Shown: piece after piece, positions 26,248-34,123 of the stretch | Layout: the number at the start of each line of letters is the position of its first letter | Numbering within the stretch: the stretch's first letter is position 1 | Assembly: GCA_002354555.1 (NCBI GenBank) | Contig: DELT01000090.1 | Coordinates: forward strand, 36,485 to 83,798 | Direction of reading: 5' to 3' | Source of the DNA: Methylophaga sp. UBA2689 | Lineage (GTDB): Bacteria; Pseudomonadota; Gammaproteobacteria; Nitrosococcales; Methylophagaceae | DNA: 47,314 nt | Notes under the pieces: generated by a model | The model's database searches: none | The model's input: only the letters and a program-made list of their open reading frames with translations | Told to the model about the DNA's origin: nothing | Program-made: the position numbers and the translations under genes

Positions 26248-27629
26248 ATCAGTCGATGATTATGGTAGTGGAAGATGATGCCAATTTACGTACCGCTTTA
26301 TGCGACACGCTGGAACTTGCCGGCTATAAGGTGACATCGACCGATCACGGGCAGAAGGCCCTGGATAAACTTGCCAACGAACCGATTGGCTTATTGCTCA
26401 GTGATTTACAGATGCAACCGATGGATGGCCATACATTATTGAAAAAAGCCCGGGCAATGTTGCCTTCATTACCTGTTGTTCTGATGACGGCTTATGGTTC
26501 TGTACAAAGTGCGGTAGAAGCCATGCATGAAGGGGCTTGTGACTACTTGATGAAACCGTTTGAAGCTGATGATTTGTTACAGCGGATACAACGCTACGTG
26601 CGAATACTGCCAGCCAGTGATGACATGGTCGCTGCTGCCAAATCGTCAGTTGATTTGCAGGCACTGGCCAGACGTGTTGCTGATACTGACGCCACGGTTT
26701 TGATAAATGGTGAAAGTGGCACAGGTAAAGAGGTGCTGGCACGCTTTATTCATCGGCATTCGCCTCGCAAGGATGGTCCTTTCATCGCTATTAACTGTGC
26801 AGCTATTCCGGAGTCCATGCTTGAGGCTACTCTGTTTGGTTACGAAAAAGGCGCTTTTACCGGTGCTGCTCAAGCCTACGCAGGTAAGTTTGAACAGGCT
26901 AATCAAGGCACAATTTTGCTGGATGAAATTACCGAGATGGATATTTCATTGCAGGCCAAATTACTGCGGGTATTGCAGGAGCGCGAAGTAGAGCGCCTGG
27001 GAGGCAGAAAAACTCTCTCCCTTGATGTTCGTGTACTGGCGACCACCAACCGCACTTTACGGGAGGAGGTAAAGGCCGGCCGTTTCCGCGAAGATTTATT
27101 TTACCGATTAAATGTTTTTCCCTTGCAGCTATTGCCTTTGAGAGAAAGACCTCAGGATATCGTGCCACTTGCCGAGCAGTTGCTTGAACGTCACTGTCAG
27201 CACGGTGGAAGGGTCGCACCGCATTTCGACAGTGAAGCACAAAGAAAATTGTCGCAACACAGCTGGCCGGGAAATGTTCGGGAACTCGATAATGTTCTGC
27301 AACGTGCGTTAATTTTACAAACTGGCTCAATAATTAACGCCGATGATTTGGCATATGAAGCCATGTCGGGATCTCAGCAACCCCCATATGAGGTACCCCA
27401 GGAAACTGTTACAGAGCATGCTGAGGCTATTAACCCTGTCGATAATGCAGATGATTTACGCAGTCACGAACAGCGTCATATTCTCGACATTCTTGCAAAA
27501 CACCGTGGCAGCCGTCGTGAGACTGCAAAAGAATTAGGTATCAGTGAACGCACCTTACGCTACAAAATCTCACGTTTTCGTGAACAGGGCATTGCCATCC
27601 CCGGAAAATTTGGCAAGAAGTCTGCATAA
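26244..27629 (+). CDS. flrC: FlrC/FleR, sigma-54-dependent response regulator
   Basis: Partner of FlrB, activating later (class III) flagellar genes. It is 461 residues. The receiver domain has Asp54 (LLLSDLQM), Thr83 and Lys105. The AAA+ domain has Walker A GESGTGKE (157–164), GAFTGA (204–209) and the sensor region [18 protein letters not shown] Fis-type helix-turn-helix lies at the C terminus (ETAKELGISERTLRYKISRF). All phosphorylation and sigma-54-contact residues are intact. The last codons also encode a sigma-54 promoter for fliE. Confidence 0.95.
   Translation: MNQSMIMVVEDDANLRTALCDTLELAGYKVTSTDHGQKALDKLANEPIGLLLSDLQMQPMDGHTLLKKARAMLPSLPVVLMTAYGSVQSAVEAMHEGACDYLMKPFEADDLLQRIQRYVRILPASDDMVAAAKSSVDLQALARRVADTDATVLINGESGTGKEVLARFIHRHSPRKDGPFIAINCAAIPESMLEATLFGYEKGAFTGAAQAYAGKFEQANQGTILLDEITEMDISLQAKLLRVLQEREVERLGGRKTLSLDVRVLATTNRTLREEVKAGRFREDLFYRLNVFPLQLLPLRERPQDIVPLAEQLLERHCQHGGRVAPHFDSEAQRKLSQHSWPGNVRELDNVLQRALILQTGSIINADDLAYEAMSGSQQPPYEVPQETVTEHAEAINPVDNADDLRSHEQRHILDILAKHRGSRRETAKELGISERTLRYKISRFREQGIAIPGKFGKKSA
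27611..27626 (+). promoter_or_regulatory. Sigma-54 promoter of fliE, inside the end of flrC
   Basis: TGGCAA-N5-CTGCA with the invariant GG and GC 10 bases apart, lying in the last codons of flrC, directly before its TAA. It is 45 bases before the fliE ATG, the expected distance. Chance occurrence in coding sequence cannot be excluded, but the position is right. Confidence 0.6.
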
Positions 27630-27670
27630 ACAAATCAGCCCACCAAGCAATACAAAGTGAGAAGAGAAAC

Positions 27671-28003
27671 ATGATAAAAGCAATTGATCCTAACCAGTTA
27701 CTGACACAGATGCGGGCCATGCAAAGTCAGGCTAATCAGGCTATGCCAATGCCAGCTGAGCAGAATTTATCCAGTGGCAGGGTTGATTTTGGTGATCTGA
27801 TGAAAAACGCTGTGGATAAAGTAAATGAAACACAACAAACAGCAGGTCAGTTAAGAACGGCTTTCGAGCTTGGTGATCCAAATGTTAATTTAACTGATGT
27901 CATGATTGCCTCCCAAAAATCCAGTGTGGCATTCGATGCAACGGTCCAGGTCCGCAATAAGCTGATTGAGGCTTATCAGGAAGTCATGAGAATGTCGATT
28001 TAA
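27671..28003 (+). CDS. fliE: FliE, MS ring–rod junction protein
   Basis: FliE sits between the MS ring and the proximal rod and is the first exported rod component. It is 110 residues. The C-terminal signature is clear (VDFGDLMKNAVDKVNETQQ, NLTDVMIASQKSSVAFDA, VRNKLIEAYQEVMRMSI). Gene order fliE-fliF-G-H-I-J matches the standard cluster. A GAGAAGAG ribosome site precedes the ATG. Confidence 0.95.
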   Translation: MIKAIDPNQLLTQMRAMQSQANQAMPMPAEQNLSSGRVDFGDLMKNAVDKVNETQQTAGQLRTAFELGDPNVNLTDVMIASQKSSVAFDATVQVRNKLIEAYQEVMRMSI

Positions 28004-28032
28004 TGGCGTTGGTTTAACTGAAGAGCCTGAAT

Positions 28033-29724
28033 ATGGAAAATGCACCTGCTACAAATAATAGTACATTTGCTGCCAACACCCCGTTGGCAGTTATGCAAAA
28101 TAATATTTCCCGGCAACCTATCACCAAACAGATCATGTTTTTATTGGCGATCGCGGCCAGTATTGCTGTTGGCGGTTATGTGTTTATGTGGTCGCAAACC
28201 CCTTCCTATCAGGTGTTATTTTCCGGCATGGAAGCTCAGGAATCCTCTGAAGTAGCCAATGTGCTGCAACAGATGCAAATTGATTATAAGCTGGATCCTA
28301 CTACGGGAGCATTACTGGTTCCTGCTTCAGAAGTTCAGGGATTACGCTTACGTCTGGCAGCTGAAGGCCTGCCACGCAGTAGTTCTCAGGGTATGGAAAT
28401 TCTCAGTCAGGAACAGGGGTTCGGCACTAGCCAGTTTATTGAGCAGGCGCGTTATCAGCGTGCGATGGAACAGGAACTTGCCCGTTCAGTGAGTGAATTG
28501 CAGAATGTTCGCAGTGCCCGTGTGCATCTGGCCATTCCCAAGCAATCAGTATTTGTACGTGAACGTAAGCCACCTACTGCTTCAGTGGTGGTCAATCTGT
28601 ATGCCGGCAGAACATTGGAACGTGGTCATATCGCCGCTGTGACACACATGGTGGCAGCCAGTATCCCGAATATGAAAAGCTCGGATGTCACCGTTGTTGA
28701 TCAGCGTGGTAATTTACTGAGCCAGCCAGAACGTAGTAACAGCTTGGCATTAAGTGATTCCCAGCTAGAGTTTACGCAAAAGCTTGAACAGTTATATATC
28801 AGCCGTATTGAAGATATTCTGACGCCCATTGTAGGTATGAATGGAGTGCGTGCACAGGTAGTTGCAGATGTTGACTTTACCGTCACAGAGCAAACTCAGG
28901 AAAGCTATAACCCGGATCTGGCAGCATTACGCAGCGAGCAACTTGCCGAAGAAGAGCGTGTGGGAGGATTTGGTCCTATGGGAGTACCGGGAGCACTGGC
29001 CAACCAGCCTCCTGGTGGTGGTGTAGCACCTGAACAAGCAGTGCAGGAAAATGTCGGTGAAGATGGAGAAGCGGTGGCTGAAACGGTCACGCCAGGCTCA
29101 AGTACACGTCGCAGCACACGTAATTTCGAGCTTGATCGTACTATCAGTCATAGCCGACTGGCTCCCGGCGACATTCGCAAGCTGAGCGTTGCTGTTTTGG
29201 TCGACGAACCGACCACCACCGATGCTGAAGGCAATGTTGTTACGACACCCATGAGTGATGCACAAATGGCGCGTATTAATACGTTGGTCATGGACGCAAT
29301 TGGTTTCAATATGGCTCGAGGCGACAGTTTAAATGTTGTCAGTGCACCATTTGTAACTCCGATTGAAGCTGAGCCGCTTCCAGGTATTCCTCTTTGGGAA
29401 CAAGCGTGGGTTTGGGACGTGGGTAAACAGGTCTTGGGTGCACTGGTTGTGTTATTCCTGATATTTGGTCTGATACGTCCAGCTTTCAGAGATTTGAATA
29501 AATCTCCTGATAAACAGTTAACCAACCAGAACGGTGAAAATGCCGAGGGAATGTCAGCAGAGCAAGTATTGTCAGAAAGTAGTAAAAACGGTGAGGATAT
29601 TGCTAAACTGACGACTGGTTCTGAGCGCGTTGAACAGCATTTGACTAATATTCGCAGCTTAGTACAACAGGACCCTGCGCTGGTAGCGCAAGTGGTAAAA
29701 AACTGGGCAGCGAGTGATGCATAA
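28033..29724 (+). CDS. fliF: FliF, flagellar MS-ring protein
   Basis: FliF builds the inner-membrane MS ring on which the motor and export gate are mounted. It is 563 residues with two membrane segments, at about residues 33–52 (FLLAIAASIAVGGYVFMW) and about 460–480 (VLGALVVLFLIFGLI). Between them are periplasmic ring-building motifs (YQVLFSGMEAQESSEV, GLPRSSSQGMEIL, VRSARVHLAIPKQSVFVRE). The C-terminal cytoplasmic tail (about residues 490–563) is the FliG-binding region. Its stop overlaps the fliG start (TAATG). Confidence 0.96.
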   Translation: MENAPATNNSTFAANTPLAVMQNNISRQPITKQIMFLLAIAASIAVGGYVFMWSQTPSYQVLFSGMEAQESSEVANVLQQMQIDYKLDPTTGALLVPASEVQGLRLRLAAEGLPRSSSQGMEILSQEQGFGTSQFIEQARYQRAMEQELARSVSELQNVRSARVHLAIPKQSVFVRERKPPTASVVVNLYAGRTLERGHIAAVTHMVAASIPNMKSSDVTVVDQRGNLLSQPERSNSLALSDSQLEFTQKLEQLYISRIEDILTPIVGMNGVRAQVVADVDFTVTEQTQESYNPDLAALRSEQLAEEERVGGFGPMGVPGALANQPPGGGVAPEQAVQENVGEDGEAVAETVTPGSSTRRSTRNFELDRTISHSRLAPGDIRKLSVAVLVDEPTTTDAEGNVVTTPMSDAQMARINTLVMDAIGFNMARGDSLNVVSAPFVTPIEAEPLPGIPLWEQAWVWDVGKQVLGALVVLFLIFGLIRPAFRDLNKSPDKQLTNQNGENAEGMSAEQVLSESSKNGEDIAKLTTGSERVEQHLTNIRSLVQQDPALVAQVVKNWAASDA

Positions 29725-30734
29725 TGGCCGAACAACCCCGTAAGTTAACTGGTACAGAAAAAGCCGCTGTTTTTCTTCGTTCGATAGGTGAGGAAGATGC
29801 GGCTCAAGTGCTAAAGCATATGGGCCCGAAAGAGGTTCAGAAAATCGGTCAGGCCATGGCTACGTTGAGCAACGTTACCCGCGGTGAAGTTGAAACTGTT
29901 TTAAGCAATTTTGTTACGACTGTTGAGCAAGAAACAGGGCTCGGCATTGGATCCCATGACTATGTGCGAAAAATGCTGGTGGGTGCTCTGGGTGAAGAAC
30001 GTGCAGGTGGTTTGCTAGACCGGATTCTTTCTGGCGGCAACACTAACGGCCTTGAACAACTAAAATGGATGGATGCGCGTGCTATCTATGAAGTGATTCG
30101 TCTGGAACATCCCCAAATAGTAGCGATAGTCTGTTCATTTCTCGATCCCGATCAGGCTGCTCAGGTACTTGGAATGTTTCCGGAACGTGATCAGGCCGCG
30201 ATTTTACTACGGGTGGCTACATTGGATGGGGTGCAGCCAGCAGCGTTGAATGAGCTGAATGAAATCCTGGAAAAACAATTCAGTGGTAACGCTGGCGGAC
30301 AAACTGCCACCGTTGGCGGGCCGAAAACAGCTGCTGATATTCTTAACTTTGTTGAGGGTAGTCGTGAAGCAGCCATTATGGAAAAAATCAAAGAATCCGA
30401 ACCAGATCTCGGTCAGAACATCGAGGATTTGATGTTTGTGTTTGATAATCTGATTGATGTAGACGATCGTGGCATGCAAACATTGATGCGTGAAATTCAA
30501 ACCGATCAGCTTCAGCTTGCACTCAAAGGCGCTGATGATAATCTCAAAGAGAAGTTTCTTAAAAATATGTCCCAACGTGCAGCAGAAATGCTGCGTGATG
30601 ATCTTGAAGCGATGGGACCGGTGCGTATCAGTGATGTTGAAGCCGCGCAAAAATCCATTTTGTCTACCGCACGGATGTTGTCCGATAAAGGTGATATTGC
30701 ATTAGGTAGCGGTGGTGGTGATGACTTCATCTGA
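29724..30734 (+). CDS. fliG: FliG, flagellar motor switch protein
   Basis: FliG couples the stator to the rotor and forms the top of the C ring. It is 336 residues, typical length. Motifs are LTGTEKAAVFLRSIGEEDAA, IYEVIRLEHPQIVAIV, MFVFDNLIDVDDRGMQTLMR and the charged torque helix region (FLKNMSQRAAEMLRDDLEAM). Its start overlaps the fliF stop, and its end overlaps fliH by 14 bases, so these genes are translationally linked. Confidence 0.97.
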   Translation: MAEQPRKLTGTEKAAVFLRSIGEEDAAQVLKHMGPKEVQKIGQAMATLSNVTRGEVETVLSNFVTTVEQETGLGIGSHDYVRKMLVGALGEERAGGLLDRILSGGNTNGLEQLKWMDARAIYEVIRLEHPQIVAIVCSFLDPDQAAQVLGMFPERDQAAILLRVATLDGVQPAALNELNEILEKQFSGNAGGQTATVGGPKTAADILNFVEGSREAAIMEKIKESEPDLGQNIEDLMFVFDNLIDVDDRGMQTLMREIQTDQLQLALKGADDNLKEKFLKNMSQRAAEMLRDDLEAMGPVRISDVEAAQKSILSTARMLSDKGDIALGSGGGDDFI

Positions 30735-31407
30735 TGATCTTTATACCACCCAACATGCCAACGTTTTATCCGCCGAAGAACTCGCCAATGCCTATGAGCG
30801 ATGGGAAGTTCCTCGGGTGGTATCAGTGTCGGATGTTGAAGCCGAAAATACCAATCCTTTAACCGTTGAAGCGTTAGAAGCTGTTCAACAGGCAGCTCAG
30901 GAAGAGGGTTTTAAGCTAGGTTATGATGAAGGTTTCCAGCAAGGTCATGAAGCAGGATTGAAAGCCGGAGAAACCGATATTCTGCAACAGGCTCAACAAT
31001 GGAAAGCCTTAATTGACAGTCTGAATAATCCGCTTAAGAGCGTTGATTCAATTGTTGAACAGGATTTACTGTCGATGATCAGTCTGCTGGTGCGGCAAAT
31101 GGTTTATCACGAACTTGAGCAAAAACCTGAAATGGTTTTGACCGCTGTTCGCGAAGCACTTGCAGTATTACCCGTCAGTGATCGCCAGCTAAAAGTTTAT
31201 CTTAACCCTGAAGATATGGAGCTGGTAAAAAACGGCTTGAAACTGGATGAAGATACCGGCTGGCAATGGTACGAGGATCCGCTGGTAAGCCGAGGGGGAG
31301 CCAAGTTAGTGACAGCAGACACCACCATTGATGCCACCGTTGAAACCCGACTCAATAATTTGATTTCACGGTTATTAAGTCAAGAAAACCATCATGAACC
31401 CAGCTGA
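30721..31407 (+). CDS. fliH: FliH, flagellar export ATPase regulator
   Basis: FliH binds the ATPase FliI and tethers it to the C ring. It is 228 residues from the ATG at 30721 (three in-frame GTG codons just before it are less likely starts). It has the Gly-spaced helix repeat [22 protein letters not shown] at about residues 61–82, typical of FliH/YscL. The conserved C-terminal domain follows (RVNPE-type region [11 protein letters not shown]). It overlaps fliG upstream and fliI downstream (14 bases each). Confidence 0.93.
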   Translation: MTSSDDLYTTQHANVLSAEELANAYERWEVPRVVSVSDVEAENTNPLTVEALEAVQQAAQEEGFKLGYDEGFQQGHEAGLKAGETDILQQAQQWKALIDSLNNPLKSVDSIVEQDLLSMISLLVRQMVYHELEQKPEMVLTAVREALAVLPVSDRQLKVYLNPEDMELVKNGLKLDEDTGWQWYEDPLVSRGGAKLVTADTTIDATVETRLNNLISRLLSQENHHEPS

Positions 31408-32812
31408 ATTGCCAAACCAATCAACATCTTTGCATGATAGGTTGCAGCATCAGCTAGAGCGACTCACAGCCGATCATGAAACACCGATTACCGTGGAGGG
31501 ACGATTGACCCGAATGGTTGGTCTGACGCTGGAGGCTGTTGGTTTCCAAGCCTCAATTGGTAGTCGTTGTGAAATTCATGCTCCTGGCAGAGAGCCTGTC
31601 GAAGCCGAAGTGGTAGGGTTTCATGATGAAACATTGTATTTAATGCCTACCGGCAATATTCGCGGCTTGGTTCCTAATGCCCGGGTCAGGCCGATCCGTA
31701 GTGATTCTCAGGTACCCGTTGGTAACGCTTTACTCGGCAGAATTGTCGACGGTGCCGGAAAACCGCTTGATGGACGTGGACCGTTGAACGTAAACGATAA
31801 AGTCCCTCTACATGGTAAAACGGTTAATCCACTATCCCGTGCACCGGTCAGACAACATTTGGATGTAGGCGTCCGAGCAATAAATACGTTAATGACGGTT
31901 GGACGTGGTCAGAGGATGGGGTTGTTTGCCGGGAGTGGCGTCGGCAAAAGTGTATTGCTGGGTATGATGACGCGTTTTACTGAAGCTGATGTCATCGTGG
32001 TGGGATTGATCGGTGAAAGGGGCCGTGAAGTTAAAGAGTTTATTGAAGATATTCTGGGTGAAGAAGGCTTAAAGCGTGCCGTGGTTGTTGCATCTCCAGC
32101 CGATCACTCACCCTTGATGCGGTTGCATGGCGCCATGCTGGCAACCAGTATTGCAGAATATTTTCGCGATCAGGGCAAGCAGGTATTGTTATTAATGGAT
32201 TCACTGACACGTTTTGCCCAGGCTCAGCGTGAAATTGCTCTGGCAGTAGGTGAACCGCCAGCCACCAAGGGTTATCCTCCGTCGGTTTTTTCGTTATTGC
32301 CGCAACTTGTTGAACGTGCTGGCAGTGGTGAAGTCGGTGGTGGAGCAATAACCGCAATTTATACAGTGCTTACAGAAGGTGATGATCAGCAGGATCCAGT
32401 GGCCGATGCAGCTCGTGCCATACTTGATGGACACATCGTTTTATCCAGACAATTAGCTGAAGCCGGGCATTATCCGGCGATTGATGTTGAAGCGTCGATC
32501 AGTCGTGTCATGCCGCAGGTTGTTGATGTCAAACAACTGCAGCTGGCCCAGCAATTCAAGCGAATCTATTCTACTTACCGGCAAAATCAGGACTTAATTA
32601 CCATTGGGGCCTATCAGGTAGGAAGCGATCAGCAAATTGATGAAGCCATTAATCGTTTTCCGGCACTGTCGGCAATGTTGAAACAGGACATGCATGTGGC
32701 GCATGATTGGAACAGTAGCCTGCAGTCATTGCAAAAACTGGCTTTTGGCCAGATGAGCAATTCACAGCAATTAAATGGACAACTGATGACAGCGGAGCAA
32801 CGTAAATTCTAA
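31394..32812 (+). CDS. fliI: FliI, flagellum-specific export ATPase
   Basis: FliI is the F1-beta-like ATPase of the flagellar export apparatus. It is 472 residues. Walker A is [14 protein letters not shown] (about residue 175), and the strand [17 protein letters not shown] is the Walker B region. Other family motifs are [13 protein letters not shown] and [18 protein letters not shown]. Overlap with the end of fliH and the following fliJ confirm the export-gene context. Confidence 0.97.
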   Translation: MNPAELPNQSTSLHDRLQHQLERLTADHETPITVEGRLTRMVGLTLEAVGFQASIGSRCEIHAPGREPVEAEVVGFHDETLYLMPTGNIRGLVPNARVRPIRSDSQVPVGNALLGRIVDGAGKPLDGRGPLNVNDKVPLHGKTVNPLSRAPVRQHLDVGVRAINTLMTVGRGQRMGLFAGSGVGKSVLLGMMTRFTEADVIVVGLIGERGREVKEFIEDILGEEGLKRAVVVASPADHSPLMRLHGAMLATSIAEYFRDQGKQVLLLMDSLTRFAQAQREIALAVGEPPATKGYPPSVFSLLPQLVERAGSGEVGGGAITAIYTVLTEGDDQQDPVADAARAILDGHIVLSRQLAEAGHYPAIDVEASISRVMPQVVDVKQLQLAQQFKRIYSTYRQNQDLITIGAYQVGSDQQIDEAINRFPALSAMLKQDMHVAHDWNSSLQSLQKLAFGQMSNSQQLNGQLMTAEQRKF

Positions 32813-32849
32813 TTTTGGATAACACGATGGATTCGGGTGTTAAAGCAGT

Positions 32850-33293
32850 ATGACACGGGCAAGCAAACTGATACCAGTGATTGAAATGGCCGGTCGCGAG
32901 ACCGATAAGGCTATGCAAAGCCTGGTTCAGGCCAACAACGTGCTTGAGCAGGAAAAACATCAGCTTAATGATTTACTGCGTTATCGCGAAGAGTACCTGC
33001 AACAATTCCGACAAGGCGACGCTTTACAGATGAGTGCTCGCAAAGCAATTGATTTAAGATCGTTTCTTGCACAATTAGATAATGCTATTCGAATGCAACA
33101 ACGCCACGTCGAACAGTGTTTTATGCAGACACAAAAACAACGACAGCTATGGCTGGAAGCCAAAAATAAACAACGATCTATTGAATCCCTCAAAGAACGC
33201 TATCAAAAAGAAGACGAGCAACGTCAGCTTAAACTGGAGCAGCGACTGGCAGATGAACATACCGCTATGCTCTGGGCACGCAAACATAAATAA
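32850..33293 (+). CDS. fliJ: FliJ, flagellar export chaperone/stalk protein
   Basis: FliJ is the coiled-coil stalk protein that works with FliI and FlhA. It is 147 residues, almost entirely helical and rich in Gln, Glu and Lys (YREEYLQQF, LAQLDNAIRMQQRHVEQC, EDEQRQLKLEQRL). The FliJ motif with an aromatic-rich LNDLLRYREEYLQQF is visible near residue 40. It ends the fliE–J unit: a new sigma-54 promoter begins 4 bases after its stop. Confidence 0.93.
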   Translation: MTRASKLIPVIEMAGRETDKAMQSLVQANNVLEQEKHQLNDLLRYREEYLQQFRQGDALQMSARKAIDLRSFLAQLDNAIRMQQRHVEQCFMQTQKQRQLWLEAKNKQRSIESLKERYQKEDEQRQLKLEQRLADEHTAMLWARKHK

Positions 33294-33297
33294 ACCC

Positions 33298-33313
33298 TGG
33301 CATAGTCTCTGCT
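33298..33313 (+). promoter_or_regulatory. Sigma-54 promoter of the STAS–CheY–CheA–CheW–ParA–globin operon
   Basis: TGGCAT-N5-CTGCT with GG and GC exactly 10 bases apart. It lies in the 136-base gap between fliJ and the STAS gene, giving a predicted start near 33324 and a leader of about 105 bases. It links this chemosensory-like module to the flagellar regulon. Confidence 0.8.
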
Positions 33314-33429
33314 TAGGTTTGTTATATGGTAATTTGAATACGACATTGGTTGTATAAACTCACAAGCGGACATTTTTGTCCGATCCTTATTGTATTGCGG
33401 CAAAAAATGTAATTAAAAAAGCTATAAAT

Positions 33430-33747
33430 ATGACGAATACAACGGAAAACCTTGATTGTGGAGAACAGTTAACCATCACTCAAATGGAGTCATGGTATGT
33501 GCAATGTTTAAAAATTCTGCTGGCAGGAAATAATGTATTTATTGATGTTAGCCGTTTGCAACGTATTGATACCGCGGCGTTACAATTACTCTATCAATTT
33601 CAACAACAGGCAGAGAAATATGATATTCAGGTGCACTGGTCTGTGATGAGTGATAGCTTTCAGGATGCCGTAAGTCTTTCCGGTCTATCTTTTAAAATGA
33701 CCGATCAGCCATCAGTTGCCGATAATGATTCAATGGAGAATAACTAA
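33430..33747 (+). CDS. STAS-domain protein (anti-anti-sigma-factor-like)
   Basis: A 105-residue single-domain protein. The STAS core is visible: VFIDVSRLQRIDTAALQLL at about residues 36–54, with Thr48 right after Asp47 where STAS proteins of partner-switching systems are phosphorylated, then SFQDAVSLSGLS. STAS proteins bind kinases or other partners in a phosphorylation-dependent way. No anti-sigma kinase or PP2C phosphatase gene is present nearby, so its partner is unknown. The start at 33430 is preferred; a TTG at 33376 is possible but weak. It is the first gene after a sigma-54 promoter. Confidence 0.85.
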   Translation: MTNTTENLDCGEQLTITQMESWYVQCLKILLAGNNVFIDVSRLQRIDTAALQLLYQFQQQAEKYDIQVHWSVMSDSFQDAVSLSGLSFKMTDQPSVADNDSMENN

Positions 33748-33748
33748 C

Positions 33749-34111
33749 ATGGCCCGGATTCTAGTCGTCGATGATTCACCTTCGCTCAGACAGATGTTAC
33801 AGATTATTTTGCAGAATTCAGGCCATGATGTGATGTGCGCAGAAGATGGCAAACAGGGCATTGACATGGCGACTGAACAACAATTTGAAATGGTATTAAG
33901 TGACTTTAATATGCCTCAACTGACTGGGCCTGAATTCATAACGATGCTTCGCTTGTTACCGCAATACCGCTTTACCCCAGTACTGTTGTTAACAACGGAA
34001 ACAGATGAAGACAAAAAAAATCTTGGCCGTGTTTCAGGTGCCAGTGGTTGGTTAAAAAAACCGTTTGATCCTGAACAGTTGATTGATACTGTCAACTCAC
34101 TGCTTAATTAA
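33749..34111 (+). CDS. CheY-like single-domain response regulator
   Basis: A 120-residue receiver with every phosphorylation residue present: Asp8-Asp9, phospho-acceptor Asp52 (MVLSDFNMP), Thr82 (LLLTTETDE) and Lys103–104 (WLKKPFD). It begins 1 base after the STAS stop. It is probably the target of the CheA-like kinase downstream. Whether it acts on the flagellar switch (FliM) or on another partner cannot be read from the sequence, so I do not name it cheY. Confidence 0.92.
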   Translation: MARILVVDDSPSLRQMLQIILQNSGHDVMCAEDGKQGIDMATEQQFEMVLSDFNMPQLTGPEFITMLRLLPQYRFTPVLLLTTETDEDKKNLGRVSGASGWLKKPFDPEQLIDTVNSLLN

Positions 34112-34123
34112 TTTTCGATTGCC

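Noticed and set aside
29148..29735. Minus-strand 195-codon open frame.
   Set aside because: It lies wholly antisense to the well-conserved fliF and shows no family motif.
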